DNA of 64,000 bases from Armatimonadota bacterium (GTDB lineage: Bacteria > Sysuimicrobiota > Sysuimicrobiia > Sysuimicrobiales > Humicultoraceae), in the NCBI GenBank assembly GCA_016869025.1, contig VGFA01000002.1, positions 1-64,000 on the forward strand, read 5' to 3'. Position 1 is the stretch's first letter. Each line of letters starts with the position of its first letter. The position numbers and the translations under genes are program-made. Below are positions 17,075-26,241 of this stretch, one piece after another. The notes under the pieces are model-generated. The model saw nothing but the letters and a program-made list of their open reading frames with translations. It was not told the origin of the DNA and did not search any database.

Positions 17075-18705
17075 GGCGCTGTGAGAGGTACCAGTACGAG
17101 CCGCAACGACCGCTCTGGTCGGTTGCCCCAGTGGAGTCCGCCCGCAGGATCACGGGTCCAACCTAGCAACCAGGCCGACTCATCTCCAAGTATAGCACCG
17201 GCCCCCAGGCGCGCGAACGCCCAAGCCAGCAGGGCGGGATTGGGATCTGCGCGCTGGATCCTTCCAGGGGCCTGCCACTGCCCGTCATCGAGCGCGATCC
17301 GCTCGGCGGGCCCCACCGCTGGAATCGCCTGGACCCTGCCGGCCGCGTACACCCAGGCCGGCTCGAGCCTGTGGCCTGAGCGGTTGGCCACGGTGACCTC
17401 GGCCCCACCAGGCATCGGTACGAAGGTCCCGGTAATCGGCAACGGCACGATCGCGGTGCCGGTGAAGGGCACGCCCCCGGCAGTGCTCTCTATCGAGGAT
17501 CCGTTGGAGTGCACAACGCGAAGCCGGGCCGGAGTTGACGGGCGCAGCAGTAGGTCGCGTCCCGTCACCACGGCTGCGCCCTCGCCGTGCGCGTGGATTC
17601 CCCTTGCGGCGACCGCGAGCAGGCCGTGGCCGGTTCCCGGCAACCCCTCGATCACGCCGGAGGCAACCACGCCGGATGCAGCGCGGCGGGCGAACTGAGC
17701 CGTCCGCACGGCCGCACCGGTGGCAACCGCCAGCACCAGGACAGCTGCGATCATGCCCGCAGGTCGGAGCCCGGCCAGGAACCGGCTGAGCCTGCGCACC
17801 GTCAGCAGGTATGCGAGAACCAGTAGCCCGATCGCGGCCTGCGCGCGCGGCGGTACGCCGCGATCCGGTGGCACCGTGGCCTCGAGGCCCGGCGCCAGGA
17901 ACGGGAGGTCGCCAGAGAGCACCTGCTCCCATGCCCGATCCTGTGTGGACCGGCCGCGGTGCTCAGGCAGGGCGGCGTCGTGCCTCCACACCGCTGTCCT
18001 GCCGAGTCCCGTGCCTCCGGCGGCCTTGCGCGCGAGCAGCGGTTCCAGCGTCGGGCCGCGCAGGTGCCGCGCATCGTCTCCCGACGGCATTGTCAGCAGC
18101 CGGCCCCCGGACCACACCCAATGGAGGATCGCCCGGCGCTGCTGATCGGTGATCCGGCGCTCATCCAGGTCCCGAACCACCAGCAGCCGGACTGCCTGAT
18201 AGGCCTGCCAGACCTCTGGCAACGCCTCCGGTTCCATGTATACGACACCGATGCCGGCCAGACGCGCCACGACACCCTCGATGCCCAGCGGTTCGGCGGA
18301 GAGAACCGCCACGATCTCGTCCGCGGCGCGGAGGCGCGGCAGGGCAAGCGACGCCACCTGCCGCAGCCGGTCGTGAAACACCACGGTACCGGGCACACGC
18401 GCATCGTAGAAGATCGCCGGCACGAACACCCTCAGGCGTGCGCCCGGGGCCGCCCGAACCGGGACGGCAAAGCTCGTGCCGGCCTGGCCCCCGGGGCCGT
18501 AAGTGTCCACCTGCAGCACTCCGTCCACCCCGCCGGGCGGGGCTGTGAGATCAATCCACACCGGCGTCCAGGCACCCAACCGCGCCCGACCGTTGAAGCC
18601 AAGGCTCGCGACGGTGAGCAGTCGGTCGGCCGCGGCAAGGACAGGGACGGCAAACGCGGCCACCGCCAGGACGGCGATGGCCGCGGAAGCTACCCGGACA
18701 GGTAT
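17071..18705 (-). CDS. Exported/membrane protein with GATase-like domain, unknown function
   Basis: Not recognised by name. After a signal-peptide-like segment (PVRVASAAIAVLAVAAFAV) there is a beta-rich domain. Next comes an alpha/beta region with ITDQQRRAILHWVWSGGRLL, like the amidotransferase-like domains of VWA-cluster proteins. Two adjacent membrane helices lie near residues 325-375, and a C-terminal beta-sandwich-like region follows. The start is uncertain. No ATG, GTG or TTG lies just before the signal peptide; an in-frame ATA at 18705 fits best. A GTG at 18663 would cut the signal short, and GTGs further upstream would overlap the FmdB gene. It ends with a 4-base overlap onto the permease gene. 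Confidence 0.65.
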   Translation of the reverse strand: MPVRVASAAIAVLAVAAFAVPVLAAADRLLTVASLGFNGRARLGAWTPVWIDLTAPPGGVDGVLQVDTYGPGGQAGTSFAVPVRAAPGARLRVFVPAIFYDARVPGTVVFHDRLRQVASLALPRLRAADEIVAVLSAEPLGIEGVVARLAGIGVVYMEPEALPEVWQAYQAVRLLVVRDLDERRITDQQRRAILHWVWSGGRLLTMPSGDDARHLRGPTLEPLLARKAAGGTGLGRTAVWRHDAALPEHRGRSTQDRAWEQVLSGDLPFLAPGLEATVPPDRGVPPRAQAAIGLLVLAYLLTVRRLSRFLAGLRPAGMIAAVLVLAVATGAAVRTAQFARRAASGVVASGVIEGLPGTGHGLLAVAARGIHAHGEGAAVVTGRDLLLRPSTPARLRVVHSNGSSIESTAGGVPFTGTAIVPLPITGTFVPMPGGAEVTVANRSGHRLEPAWVYAAGRVQAIPAVGPAERIALDDGQWQAPGRIQRADPNPALLAWAFARLGAGAILGDESAWLLGWTRDPAGGLHWGNRPERSLRLVLVPLTAP

Positions 18706-18725
18706 GAAACCGGGGTGGTCGTTGC

Positions 18726-18998
18726 CTAGGACTTCTCGGAAGCGGCCGGCGCGGATGGCGGCGTGGCCCCAGAGGTGCTGGCAGGGTCTTTCGGTGCGGT
18801 GTCGCCGTTGCCGGATGGCGATCTCTTCCGGTAGTCCGTGGTGTGAAACCCGCTGCCCTTGAAGATCAGCCCGACCGAAGAGTACACCTTCCTGGAATCC
18901 CCGCCGCACTGCGGGCAACCGGGCGCGGCCTCGCCCACGGGCTGGAAGCTCTCGAAATCGTGCTGGCACCGCGTGCAGCGGTATTCATAGATCGGCAT
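18726..18998 (-). CDS. FmdB-family zinc ribbon protein
   Basis: Small putative regulatory or scaffold protein with the FmdB N-terminus MPIYEYRC, which fixes the start at 18998. A zinc ribbon is formed by CTRC (about residues 8-11) and CPQC (about 28-31). The next segment, SVGLIFKGSGFHTTDYRK, is also typical of the family. The remaining roughly 30 residues are a disordered Ser/Pro/Ala tail. The family was first noted near formamidase genes, and its molecular role is not established. It is the first gene of the block leading to the MoxR/VWA cluster, with a 126-base gap upstream. Confidence 0.88.
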   Translation of the reverse strand: MPIYEYRCTRCQHDFESFQPVGEAAPGCPQCGGDSRKVYSSVGLIFKGSGFHTTDYRKRSPSGNGDTAPKDPASTSGATPPSAPAASEKS

Positions 18999-19124
18999 CT
19001 GATACCTCCAACACCACGGGAGAACCTCTCTCCATGGCATCCACAAGTAGCAACGCGGAATCGTCCCTCATTATTCTGGGGCCTGCCAGCGATGTCAATC
19101 CCGCGGAGCGGGTCAGGCCCATCC

Positions 19125-20222
19125 CTACCGGGCCAGGAACCGGATGAACCAGACCGGTCCGGTGTGAGTTCCTGTATTCGTGCCAAAGGCCAACCGGGCA
19201 TCATCGGGCGACCACGCCAAGGATAGGGCAACGGCCGGGTCGGGGAGTCCGATCCGGTGGCTGGCCACCAGCGCCGGAGTTCTGCGCGAGACCGAGGTTG
19301 CGTAGATCTCCGCCGTCGCCTCATCCCTCATCAAGCCGTACGCCAGCTTGTCCCCGTGCAGCGACCAGGCCAGACCGCACAGGCGCCGGACAGCAGGCGA
19401 GATCGGGGCCAGGCCGCCACCGCCGCGGCGGACAACGTAGGCGCGCTCCGCGCCAGGGCTACCAGCGACGAATGCCACCCACTCGCCGGTAGGGGAGAGC
19501 ACTGCCTCCGCCACGGGAAACGGTGGTCCTGGGAGCCGGCGGGAATCCAAGTGGGCCGTGCGCACCTGCCACCACTCGACCGATGCCTCACCATCCTGTG
19601 AGGTCAGCCCCACGAAGAGATGCAACGAGTCCGGGAACCACCCCAGAGCCCCGATGTGACGCCCTTTCAGCTGCCACCTGATCTGCTGGGGTTCGGCGCC
19701 GCCGGGGCCGGCGATCCATAGTTGCGACTCCGCAGGGCCTGATCCCACGGTCCGTACCGCGAAGGCGAGCCGGTCGCCTCCCGGCGCCCAGGTTGGGCCG
19801 GCGGCAATCCCCCTGATGGGAATCCGGCGCCGGAGGCTTCCATCCGACTGAACGACCCAGAGGGCACCGCGGTCAACATAGGCCAGCGTGCCATCGGCCG
19901 GTGACCAGGCCAGGATCGTGACCGCCTCGCCAGGCGCGATCTTCCTACCTGTCGCATCGCCGACGTGATGGACCCAGACGCCGTCACGGCTGCCGTATGC
20001 AAACTGCCCACCGTCCGGCGACCAGACCATGGGGCTTAGCGCTGGCCTGTCGGTGGCGCGCACCACTTCGCCGACCCGCAGCAGCCCGATGCCAATGGGC
20101 GCTGCCCGCCGGTGCACCTGACATCCCGAGGCCGCCACGGCAACCGCCGTCACCAATAGGAAGGCAGCGGCCCCTCGGGGAAGCCCGAGTCCCTCAGCAG
20201 ACGGGGTAGCGTCCCTCGGCAA
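19125..20222 (-). CDS. Lipoprotein with WD40-like (TolB-type) beta-propeller
   Basis: A hydrophobic N-terminal segment ends in a lipobox (AVAASGC), so the mature protein is probably lipid-anchored at the cell envelope. About seven PD40/TolB-like blades follow, each with a W-S-P-D-G-like core: VWSPDGGQFAYGS, AWSPADGTLAYV, TWAPGGDRLAFAV, GWFPDSLHLFVG, LSPTGEWVAFVA, AWSLHGDKLAYGL and AWSPDDARLAFGT. A TTG at 20222 preceded by AGGA is the best start, giving 365 residues and a 29-base overlap with the 3' end of metK. No ATG is available near the signal. Ligand or partner is unknown. The overlap implies that it is expressed with metK. Confidence 0.78.
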   Translation of the reverse strand: MPRDATPSAEGLGLPRGAAAFLLVTAVAVAASGCQVHRRAAPIGIGLLRVGEVVRATDRPALSPMVWSPDGGQFAYGSRDGVWVHHVGDATGRKIAPGEAVTILAWSPADGTLAYVDRGALWVVQSDGSLRRRIPIRGIAAGPTWAPGGDRLAFAVRTVGSGPAESQLWIAGPGGAEPQQIRWQLKGRHIGALGWFPDSLHLFVGLTSQDGEASVEWWQVRTAHLDSRRLPGPPFPVAEAVLSPTGEWVAFVAGSPGAERAYVVRRGGGGLAPISPAVRRLCGLAWSLHGDKLAYGLMRDEATAEIYATSVSRRTPALVASHRIGLPDPAVALSLAWSPDDARLAFGTNTGTHTGPVWFIRFLAR

Positions 20223-21399
20223 GATCCTGCGACAGCTGCCGGATGTTCGCCAGTTCATAGTCGAGGATCTCGCGCACCCTTCGCTCCACGGCGCTGCGAC
20301 GGGCGTGCCGCGCCAGCACGAGCTGGGCAGCGGCCACCTTGGGCTGGTCCACGGGCGATCCGATCTGGCTGAGCAGCCATACGTAGACCTCGTCAATGCC
20401 GGGAACGTCATGGTAGATCTTGTTGGCGACCTGGTGCGTCAGGATTGTGTAGATCTTGCCGACGTGCGACACCGGGTTCTTGCCTGCCGCGGCCTCGGTC
20501 CCCATCGGGCGGTTAAGCGCGATGACGCCATTCACCTTGTTCCCGCGTCCCACCTGGCCCGAGTCACCGCTCTCGGCAGAGGTACCGGTCACGGTCAGGT
20601 ACATGCCTCCGATGCCGCGTCCTGGCTCGTCGAGCGTGTTCAGGTACAGTTGAGCCCTGGTGAAGGATTGTATCGTTGCCAGCCGGTCCGACACGGCCGA
20701 GTGCAGTTCGGCCTTCCTTCGGATGTAGGTGGCCTCGCTGTCAATGAACCGATCCACAAAGGCCACGGCCGCGGTCAGGTGTAGCTCGTCCCCCTTCCGG
20801 AATCCCATCACCTTGATGTCCTCCCCCACTTCGGGGAAGTGCTCCTTGAAGGTACGGGAGTTCATCATGCGCTCTATGTCCAGCACGGCCTGCTCGGTGG
20901 GCGTAAGCGGCGCATAACCCACGGCGGCGGATGTGTCGTTGGCCACGGGTGCGCCCTCGCGCTGGAATATGTCCACCAGCTCCGGGGCGCCGGGCTTGAT
21001 CTGAACGTCGTATCCCACGTGCTTCTCGGAGTCCACGAAGCGCAGGTTCTCCCGAATCCACACCTTTGCGGTGTCCACCGCGATCTCTTCTACCGGGATC
21101 TCCTCACCGTTGGCCACCGCGGTCGCCCGATCGCCGAAGATCAGCCGCATCGGCTCGGTCACGATACCCCCACCCAACCGGATCTCTGCGTTGCCGGCCA
21201 CCAGGAACGCCTTGTCAATGTTGTGGTGGAGAATCCGGCCAAAGCGTTGCAGGTATTCGCGGCTCAGCGCTATCGAGACCCGTTCCATGATCGCATCGCA
21301 GATCGAGTCGGGATGACCGATCCCCTTGCGTTCCACGATCTCGACCTTGTGGCGGGCTACAGGCGTGCGGGACAGAACGTCCACGGTGATGTTGCGCAT
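20194..21399 (-). CDS. metK: Archaeal-type S-adenosylmethionine synthetase
   Basis: Makes S-adenosylmethionine from methionine and ATP. The 401-residue sequence matches the archaeal-type MAT family and not the common bacterial MetK. It starts with [22 protein letters not shown] and has [69 protein letters not shown] and [11 protein letters not shown] strong AGGAGGG sits upstream of the ATG. Presence of this form in bacteria is usually explained by transfer or retention. No standard bacterial metK is seen in the window. It is the first gene of the long minus-strand run, with its own candidate promoter. Confidence 0.94.
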   Translation of the reverse strand: MRNITVDVLSRTPVARHKVEIVERKGIGHPDSICDAIMERVSIALSREYLQRFGRILHHNIDKAFLVAGNAEIRLGGGIVTEPMRLIFGDRATAVANGEEIPVEEIAVDTAKVWIRENLRFVDSEKHVGYDVQIKPGAPELVDIFQREGAPVANDTSAAVGYAPLTPTEQAVLDIERMMNSRTFKEHFPEVGEDIKVMGFRKGDELHLTAAVAFVDRFIDSEATYIRRKAELHSAVSDRLATIQSFTRAQLYLNTLDEPGRGIGGMYLTVTGTSAESGDSGQVGRGNKVNGVIALNRPMGTEAAAGKNPVSHVGKIYTILTHQVANKIYHDVPGIDEVYVWLLSQIGSPVDQPKVAAAQLVLARHARRSAVERRVREILDYELANIRQLSQDLAEGRYPVC

Positions 21400-21440
21400 T
21401 CTTACCCTCCTTGGCTGACCCGGTGTGGGCCACGCGCCAC

Positions 21441-21463
21441 ACTATAGCAGAACTGGCGGAGCG
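21441..21463 (-). promoter_or_regulatory. Extended -10 promoter upstream of metK
   Basis: On the minus strand, TGCTATAGT provides an extended -10 (TATAGT at 21441-21446), about 45 bases upstream of the metK ATG. The -35 position carries only a weak match. The intergenic region is 88 bases, and no SAM-riboswitch-like structure is evident in it. Confidence 0.45.
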
Positions 21464-21487
21464 CGAGAAGCGACCGCAGGCCTCGGA

Positions 21488-22156
21488 CTACTCCGCGCGG
21501 AGCCCGCGGCGCCTGGCGAACGCGGGCACGAGCACGGCCCCGGCCAGGAACCCCCCGATGTGTGCCCACCAGGCCACCGTCGTGACACCGGGCGCTCCCA
21601 GGGCTGCCACGCCTGACAGCAACTGAAGAACGAACCAGAGGGAGAGCACAAGCACCGCCGGCAGCTCCGCCAGGCGAACGAAGATCCCCAGCACCAGAAG
21701 AGACAGGATGCGCGCCCTCGGGTAGAGGACGATGTAGGCGCCGAGCACGCCTGCGATCGCGCCGCTCGCGCCTATCAGGGGAACGGGCGAGGACGGCGAG
21801 GTGATCACGTGCGCCAGCCCAGCGAGCACGCCGGTGACGAGGTAGAACACCAGGAACCGACCGTGCCCCATGGCGTCTTCAACGTTGTCCCCGAAGATCC
21901 AGAGGTAGAGCATGTTCCCGCCCAGGTGAGCCCAGCTACCGTGCAGGAAGATCGAGGTAATCAGGCCCAGCCAGGCATCGGGCCACGGCCCGCCTGTCAC
22001 GGCCCTGGGAACCGCGCCCAGGGAAGCGTAGAGGGCCATCTGTGCGCCGCTGCCCAGGCTCTCTGCGTAGAGGAAGGCACCGACGCACGCGGCGATGAGG
22101 CCGTAGACGACAGCGGGCGACGACGCGGAGCGGGTGCTGTCCCGCAGTGGGATCAC
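21488..22156 (-). CDS. Rhomboid-family intramembrane serine protease
   Basis: Polytopic inner-membrane protease cutting transmembrane substrates. The 222-residue chain has about six hydrophobic helices. Key motifs are HGSWAHLGGNMLYLWIFGDN (oxyanion/asparagine region), the nucleophile serine in GASGAIAG, and the partner histidine in WWAHIGGF, so the catalytic dyad is intact. The GTG start at 22156 overlaps the ispG stop by 4 bases (GTGA), putting it at the end of the isoprenoid/envelope operon. The usual rhomboid substrates cannot be inferred from context. Confidence 0.92.
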   Translation of the reverse strand: MIPLRDSTRSASSPAVVYGLIAACVGAFLYAESLGSGAQMALYASLGAVPRAVTGGPWPDAWLGLITSIFLHGSWAHLGGNMLYLWIFGDNVEDAMGHGRFLVFYLVTGVLAGLAHVITSPSSPVPLIGASGAIAGVLGAYIVLYPRARILSLLVLGIFVRLAELPAVLVLSLWFVLQLLSGVAALGAPGVTTVAWWAHIGGFLAGAVLVPAFARRRGLRAE

Positions 22157-23238
22157 GGGGCGGGCCCGACCGCGCCGTACCGCTCGCGGGCAATCGTCCA
22201 GACCGCCTCCATGAGCGCGTCAATCAGTTCGTGCTCCGGAAGACTGGCCACGATCCCCCCGTCCCTGAAGATCAGCCCCATCCCCCGCCCGCAGGCCACG
22301 CCGACGTCGGCCATGCGCGCCTCGCCCGGCCCGTTTACCGCGCAACCCATCACCGCCACCTTCACTGGGGCCGGGACGTGGCGGAGGCGCTGTTCCACTT
22401 CCTGGGCGATCCGGATGATGTCCACCTCGGCACGGCCGCAGGACGGACAGGCCACGAACTGAACCCCGCGCGAGCGAAGCCCCAGGCTCTTGAGGATCTC
22501 ATATGCGGCCCGTACCTCCTCTACGGGATCGGCCGCGAGCGACACCCTAATCGTGTCCCCGATCCCCCTGGCCAGCACCGTCCCGATCCCCACCGCGGAC
22601 TTCAAGCCGCCGGCCCATGCGGTGCCGGCTTCGGTCACGCCCACGTGTAGCGGATAGCGGGTCCGCTCGCTCAGCGAAGTGTAGGCCTCAATCATCATTG
22701 GCACATCGGACGCCTTGACAGAGATGACGATGTCGTGGAACTCCAGGTCCTCCAGAACCCGCACGTCTTCCAGGGCGCTCTCCACGAGTGCGCCCGCGCA
22801 GGGCCCGCCGAATCTCCGTAGCGCGGCCTTTGACAGCGAGCCCACGTTGGCGCCGATTCGGATCGGGATCCCGCGCGCCCTGGATTCGCGCGCCACGATA
22901 CGCGTGCGTTCGCGGCTGCCTATGTTGCCCGGGTTGATGCGCAGCTTGTCCACCCCGGCGTCCAAGGCCAGGAGGGCCAGGCGATGGTCGAAGTGGATGT
23001 CGGCGACCACCGGCAGTGGGCTCCTGGACTTGATCTGGGCCAGCGCCGCGGCGGCTTCGGCGTCGGGCACGGCAAGTCGCACGATCTCGCATCCTTCTGC
23101 AGCGAGCTGGTAGATCTGGGCCAGCGTTGCCTCAACGTCCCGCGTGTCGGTGGCGGTCATGGACTGCACGGCCACCGGCGCACCTCCGCCGATCTCCACC
23201 GGCCCGATCTTGACCTTGCGGGTCAGCAGACGGTGCAT
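22153..23238 (-). CDS. ispG: 4-hydroxy-3-methylbut-2-enyl diphosphate synthase
   Basis: Penultimate step of the MEP isoprenoid pathway, converting 2-C-methylerythritol cyclodiphosphate to HMBPP with a [4Fe-4S] cluster. The 361-residue chain is the compact bacterial form without the plant-type insert. It has VQSMTATDTRD near the start and the cluster ligands CPSCGR and MGCAVNGPGE near the end. It is preceded by rseP (5-base gap) and followed by the overlapping rhomboid gene. With dxr two genes upstream, two MEP pathway enzymes are in this operon. Confidence 0.96.
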   Translation of the reverse strand: MHRLLTRKVKIGPVEIGGGAPVAVQSMTATDTRDVEATLAQIYQLAAEGCEIVRLAVPDAEAAAALAQIKSRSPLPVVADIHFDHRLALLALDAGVDKLRINPGNIGSRERTRIVARESRARGIPIRIGANVGSLSKAALRRFGGPCAGALVESALEDVRVLEDLEFHDIVISVKASDVPMMIEAYTSLSERTRYPLHVGVTEAGTAWAGGLKSAVGIGTVLARGIGDTIRVSLAADPVEEVRAAYEILKSLGLRSRGVQFVACPSCGRAEVDIIRIAQEVEQRLRHVPAPVKVAVMGCAVNGPGEARMADVGVACGRGMGLIFRDGGIVASLPEHELIDALMEAVWTIARERYGAVGPAP

Positions 23239-23243
23239 CCTGA

Positions 23244-24272
23244 TTACAGTCGTGCGACGTCGCGTACGGTCAGCCCGACCAGGAGCAACAGCAGCAGGGC
23301 GAACCCGATCGTGTGCACCAGACCCTCGCGGCGCGGGTCGAGCGGACGCCTGCGCACCGCCTCCACCAGCAGGAAGGCCAGGCGGCCTCCATCCAGCGCC
23401 GGCAGCGGCAGCAGGTTGAAGAACCCGATGATCACGCTGAGAAACGCGGCCACGTGAAAGAACACCTGAGCTCCTGAATCCGCCGCCTGCGCCAGGATGC
23501 TGCCTGCGGCCACAGGCCCTCCCAGGCTGTCCAGCAGCTTGCGCTCGCGGGCCAGGGAAACCAGGGCCCTGCCTACCGCGGCCACGAGCTGCCCTGTCCG
23601 CTCCACGCCCCAGGAGAGGGCCGCCGCAGGGTTGAGGCGCTTCCAGAGCGGCTCAGGCGAGAACCCGATCCGGCCGACGCCGCGCCCTGGGTCCAGCCGG
23701 GGAGTAACGGTCACCGTGAACTCCTGCGTGCCACGGCGTATGCGCAGCTCCAATGGCCGCCCGGCGCTGCGGTGGATCGTTTCGATGATGCGCTCCCCAT
23801 TCGGCATGGTGACGCCGTCTATGGACACGATCAGATCACCGCTCCGGAGCCCGGCGGCCGCTGCAGGCCAACCGCTCTCCACGGTACCGATGCGCGCGCT
23901 GGGTCCTGTCGGGATCCCGCCGGTTCCGGCGGCCACGGCCAGGATGACCACGGCCATCAGCAGGTTCATTATCGGGCCGGCGGCTATGATCGCCATCCGG
24001 GCGCCGACGCTTTTGGAGGTGAAGCTGTCAGAGCCGCTGCCGCCCTGGCTGTCCTCGCCCTCCATGCGCACGAAACCGCCCAGGGGTATGAGGTTGATGG
24101 AGTACCTCGTCCCGCCCCGCAGCCAGCCGATGATCTGGGGACCAAACCCCAGGGCGAATACGTGGACGCGCACACCGGCGCGGCGGGCCATCAGGAAGTG
24201 CCCCAACTCGTGGACGAAGATCATGGCGCCAAACGCGGCTATCGCCGCCAGTACGTTGTTCACAACCGTCAC
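23244..24272 (-). CDS. rseP: RseP-type site-2 zinc metalloprotease
   Basis: Intramembrane metalloprotease (M50), typically cleaving anti-sigma factors and leftover signal peptides. The 342-residue chain has the zinc motif HELGH in the first helix (FVHELGHFLMAR) and a FALGFGPQI segment. A central PDZ domain (about residues 115-195, GLRSGDLIVSIDG) follows, and the second metal-site motif NLLPLPALDGGRL lies near the C-terminus. The GTG start overlaps the dxr stop (GTGA). Single PDZ domain, as in Gram-positive RasP. Confidence 0.94.
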   Translation of the reverse strand: MTVVNNVLAAIAAFGAMIFVHELGHFLMARRAGVRVHVFALGFGPQIIGWLRGGTRYSINLIPLGGFVRMEGEDSQGGSGSDSFTSKSVGARMAIIAAGPIMNLLMAVVILAVAAGTGGIPTGPSARIGTVESGWPAAAAGLRSGDLIVSIDGVTMPNGERIIETIHRSAGRPLELRIRRGTQEFTVTVTPRLDPGRGVGRIGFSPEPLWKRLNPAAALSWGVERTGQLVAAVGRALVSLARERKLLDSLGGPVAAGSILAQAADSGAQVFFHVAAFLSVIIGFFNLLPLPALDGGRLAFLLVEAVRRRPLDPRREGLVHTIGFALLLLLLVGLTVRDVARL

Positions 24273-25417
24273 CCCGCGGGCCGAATCATCTCGGACACCC
24301 GGGCCCTGGCCCAGGCATCCGCCTCTAGAACCGCATCGAGCGTCGGGGCAGGACGCGGCTCATGTCGCGCCAGCACCTCGGCCACGGTCGCGGCTATCCC
24401 TGTGAAGCGCATCGCACCGCCAAGAAACCGCTCCACCGCTACCTCGTTGGCGGCGTTCAACACAACCGGCGCCGTTCCGCCCTGGCGCAGCGCCTGTCGC
24501 GCCAGCGCAAGCGCGGGGAAGCGCTCCGGCTCTGGACGTTCAAACGTCAAGGCGAGCCGGTCCCATTCCATCGGCGCTACCAGACCCGGGCGACGGCGGC
24601 CTCCGGAGAGGGCGTGTTGAATCGGCCCCCGCATGTCCGGCCGCGCCACCTGTGCGATCGTCGAGCCGTCCGCAAACTCCACCATGGAGTGCACGAAACT
24701 CTGTGGATGAATCACGACCTCGATCCGGTCCTGTGGAATCTCGAACAGCCAGTGCGCCTCTATTATCTCAAGCCCCTTGTTCATGAGGGTCGCGGAGTCA
24801 ACCGTGACCTTCCTGCCCATGGTCCAGGTTGGGTGGGTCAGCGTCTCCTCCACGGTCACGGTTCCTAGTTCGGCCACTGGCCTTCGCAGGAACGGCCCTC
24901 CCGAGGCGGTGAGTATCAACCGGCGCACCGCGGCAGGATCCTCGCCGGTCAGGCACTGGAACACCGCGCTGTGCTCGCTGTCCACCGGGAGCAGTCTCGC
25001 ACCGGTGCGCTCGCGGGCGGCTTTGACCAGATGGCCACCGGCCACCAGCGCCTCCTTGTTGGCCAGCGCCACGTCATGCCCGGCGCCCAGGGCCGCCAGC
25101 GTGGGACGCAGCCCTGCGACGCCTACCACGGCCACCAGCACCATCTCCGCCTCGGGGAGCGCGGCCAGCTCTGTTGCTGCGTCCGGCCCGATCAGCAACC
25201 TGGTGCCCGGCGGCAGGAGTCCCCGCAGACGCTCGGCAGAGGCCGCGTCTTCGATCGCGACGGCGCGCGGGCGCCACCGGCGTGCCTGAACTGCCAGATC
25301 CTCGCCTCCGCGGCGCGCCGCCAGCCCGACAACCCCCACATCGCCGAGAGCGGACGCAACCTCGAGTGCCGCCCGGCCTATGCTCCCTGTCGAGCCCAAA
25401 ATCACCACCCGCGTCAC
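24269..25417 (-). CDS. dxr: 1-deoxy-D-xylulose 5-phosphate reductoisomerase
   Basis: First committed enzyme of the MEP pathway (NADPH-dependent). The 382-residue product starts with the Rossmann motif ILGSTGSIG. It carries NKEALVAGG, the metal-binding PVDSEHSA, ASGGPFL and NKGLEIIEAHWLF. Two starts are possible. GTG 25417 gives a GTGA overlap with the cdsA stop and a GGAG nine bases upstream, and is preferred. ATG 25426 has GGAG directly abutting it. An in-frame extension far upstream is only the shadow of cdsA. Confidence 0.95.
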   Translation of the reverse strand: MTRVVILGSTGSIGRAALEVASALGDVGVVGLAARRGGEDLAVQARRWRPRAVAIEDAASAERLRGLLPPGTRLLIGPDAATELAALPEAEMVLVAVVGVAGLRPTLAALGAGHDVALANKEALVAGGHLVKAARERTGARLLPVDSEHSAVFQCLTGEDPAAVRRLILTASGGPFLRRPVAELGTVTVEETLTHPTWTMGRKVTVDSATLMNKGLEIIEAHWLFEIPQDRIEVVIHPQSFVHSMVEFADGSTIAQVARPDMRGPIQHALSGGRRRPGLVAPMEWDRLALTFERPEPERFPALALARQALRQGGTAPVVLNAANEVAVERFLGGAMRFTGIAATVAEVLARHEPRPAPTLDAVLEADAWARARVSEMIRPAG

Positions 25418-26241
25418 AGCAGCCATCTCCACAGGTAGTACCCGGCAGGCACGCCGAACAGCACCGCGTCGAAGCGGTCCAGCACGCCGCCGTGGCCCGG
25501 GAGCAGCGCGCCCGAATCCTTGACGCCGGCCCTGCGCTTGAGGGCGGACTCCCACAGGTCTCCGGCCACCGCGGCCAGGGCGACGCCCAGGCCGATGCCG
25601 GTCAGCGATCCTACGGGCCAGTCCATCAGGAAGGCCAGAGCGGCCGCGGCCACCACCGCGGCCGCGATCCCTACAAGAAACCCTTCGACGGTCTTTCCCG
25701 GGCTGATCGAGGGGGCCAACTTCCGGCGACCCCAGGCGCGTCCGGCGAAGTACGCCGTGGTGTCGTTGGCCCAGATCAGCCCCACAACCGCCAGCGCTAC
25801 CACCGGGCCGAGGGCATCGCGCATGAGGATCAGGTGAGCGAACAGGGCGCCGACATAGAACACCCCTAGCCCGGTCGCGGCAGCGTGCCTTGGCGCGGCG
25901 CCCCGATTCGCGGAAACGAGCGAAGCCGCGGCCGACGCCAGAACGAGCCCGGCCGCCAGCGCACCCGAGTCGGTCCACCGGCCCGCTGCCGCCAGGAGCG
26001 GGAAGAGCAGCGTGCCGGCGAGTACCAACACGGATATGCGGTATCCGGCCGACGCGGCCAGGCGACGGAACTCGACCGCGCCGACAGCGGAGAGGAGCAG
26101 CACCACGGCCAGCAGCGCCCAGCCGCCGAACCAGATGGCGGCGATCAGCACCGGCGCGCCCACGCACGCCGTGGCAACGCGCCGTGCCAGCGCCCGGTCC
26201 CGGGGCACCTGCGTTCGTTCAGGCACCGGTGGCGCCGCCAA
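25414..26241 (-). CDS. cdsA: Phosphatidate cytidylyltransferase
   Basis: Makes CDP-diacylglycerol from phosphatidate and CTP; multi-pass inner-membrane enzyme. The 275-residue chain has about eight hydrophobic segments and the full CDS signature near the C-terminus (SALKRRAGVKDSGALLPGHG, then GVLDRFDA). A TTG at 26241 is the likely start because AGGAGG lies ten bases upstream. It overlaps the uppS end by 23 bases. The order uppS-cdsA-dxr-rseP-ispG is the common bacterial arrangement. Confidence 0.95.
   Translation of the reverse strand: MAAPPVPERTQVPRDRALARRVATACVGAPVLIAAIWFGGWALLAVVLLLSAVGAVEFRRLAASAGYRISVLVLAGTLLFPLLAAAGRWTDSGALAAGLVLASAAASLVSANRGAAPRHAAATGLGVFYVGALFAHLILMRDALGPVVALAVVGLIWANDTTAYFAGRAWGRRKLAPSISPGKTVEGFLVGIAAAVVAAAALAFLMDWPVGSLTGIGLGVALAAVAGDLWESALKRRAGVKDSGALLPGHGGVLDRFDAVLFGVPAGYYLWRWLL

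Noticed and set aside
21400-21487. SAM riboswitch upstream of metK
   Set aside because: The region is 88 bases, shows no SAM-I, SAM-II or SAM-IV core and holds a plain promoter.
25418-26167. N-terminal extension of dxr
   Set aside because: The extra residues are the shadow of cdsA; the enzyme's ILGSTGSIG start fixes the N-terminus near 25417-25426.
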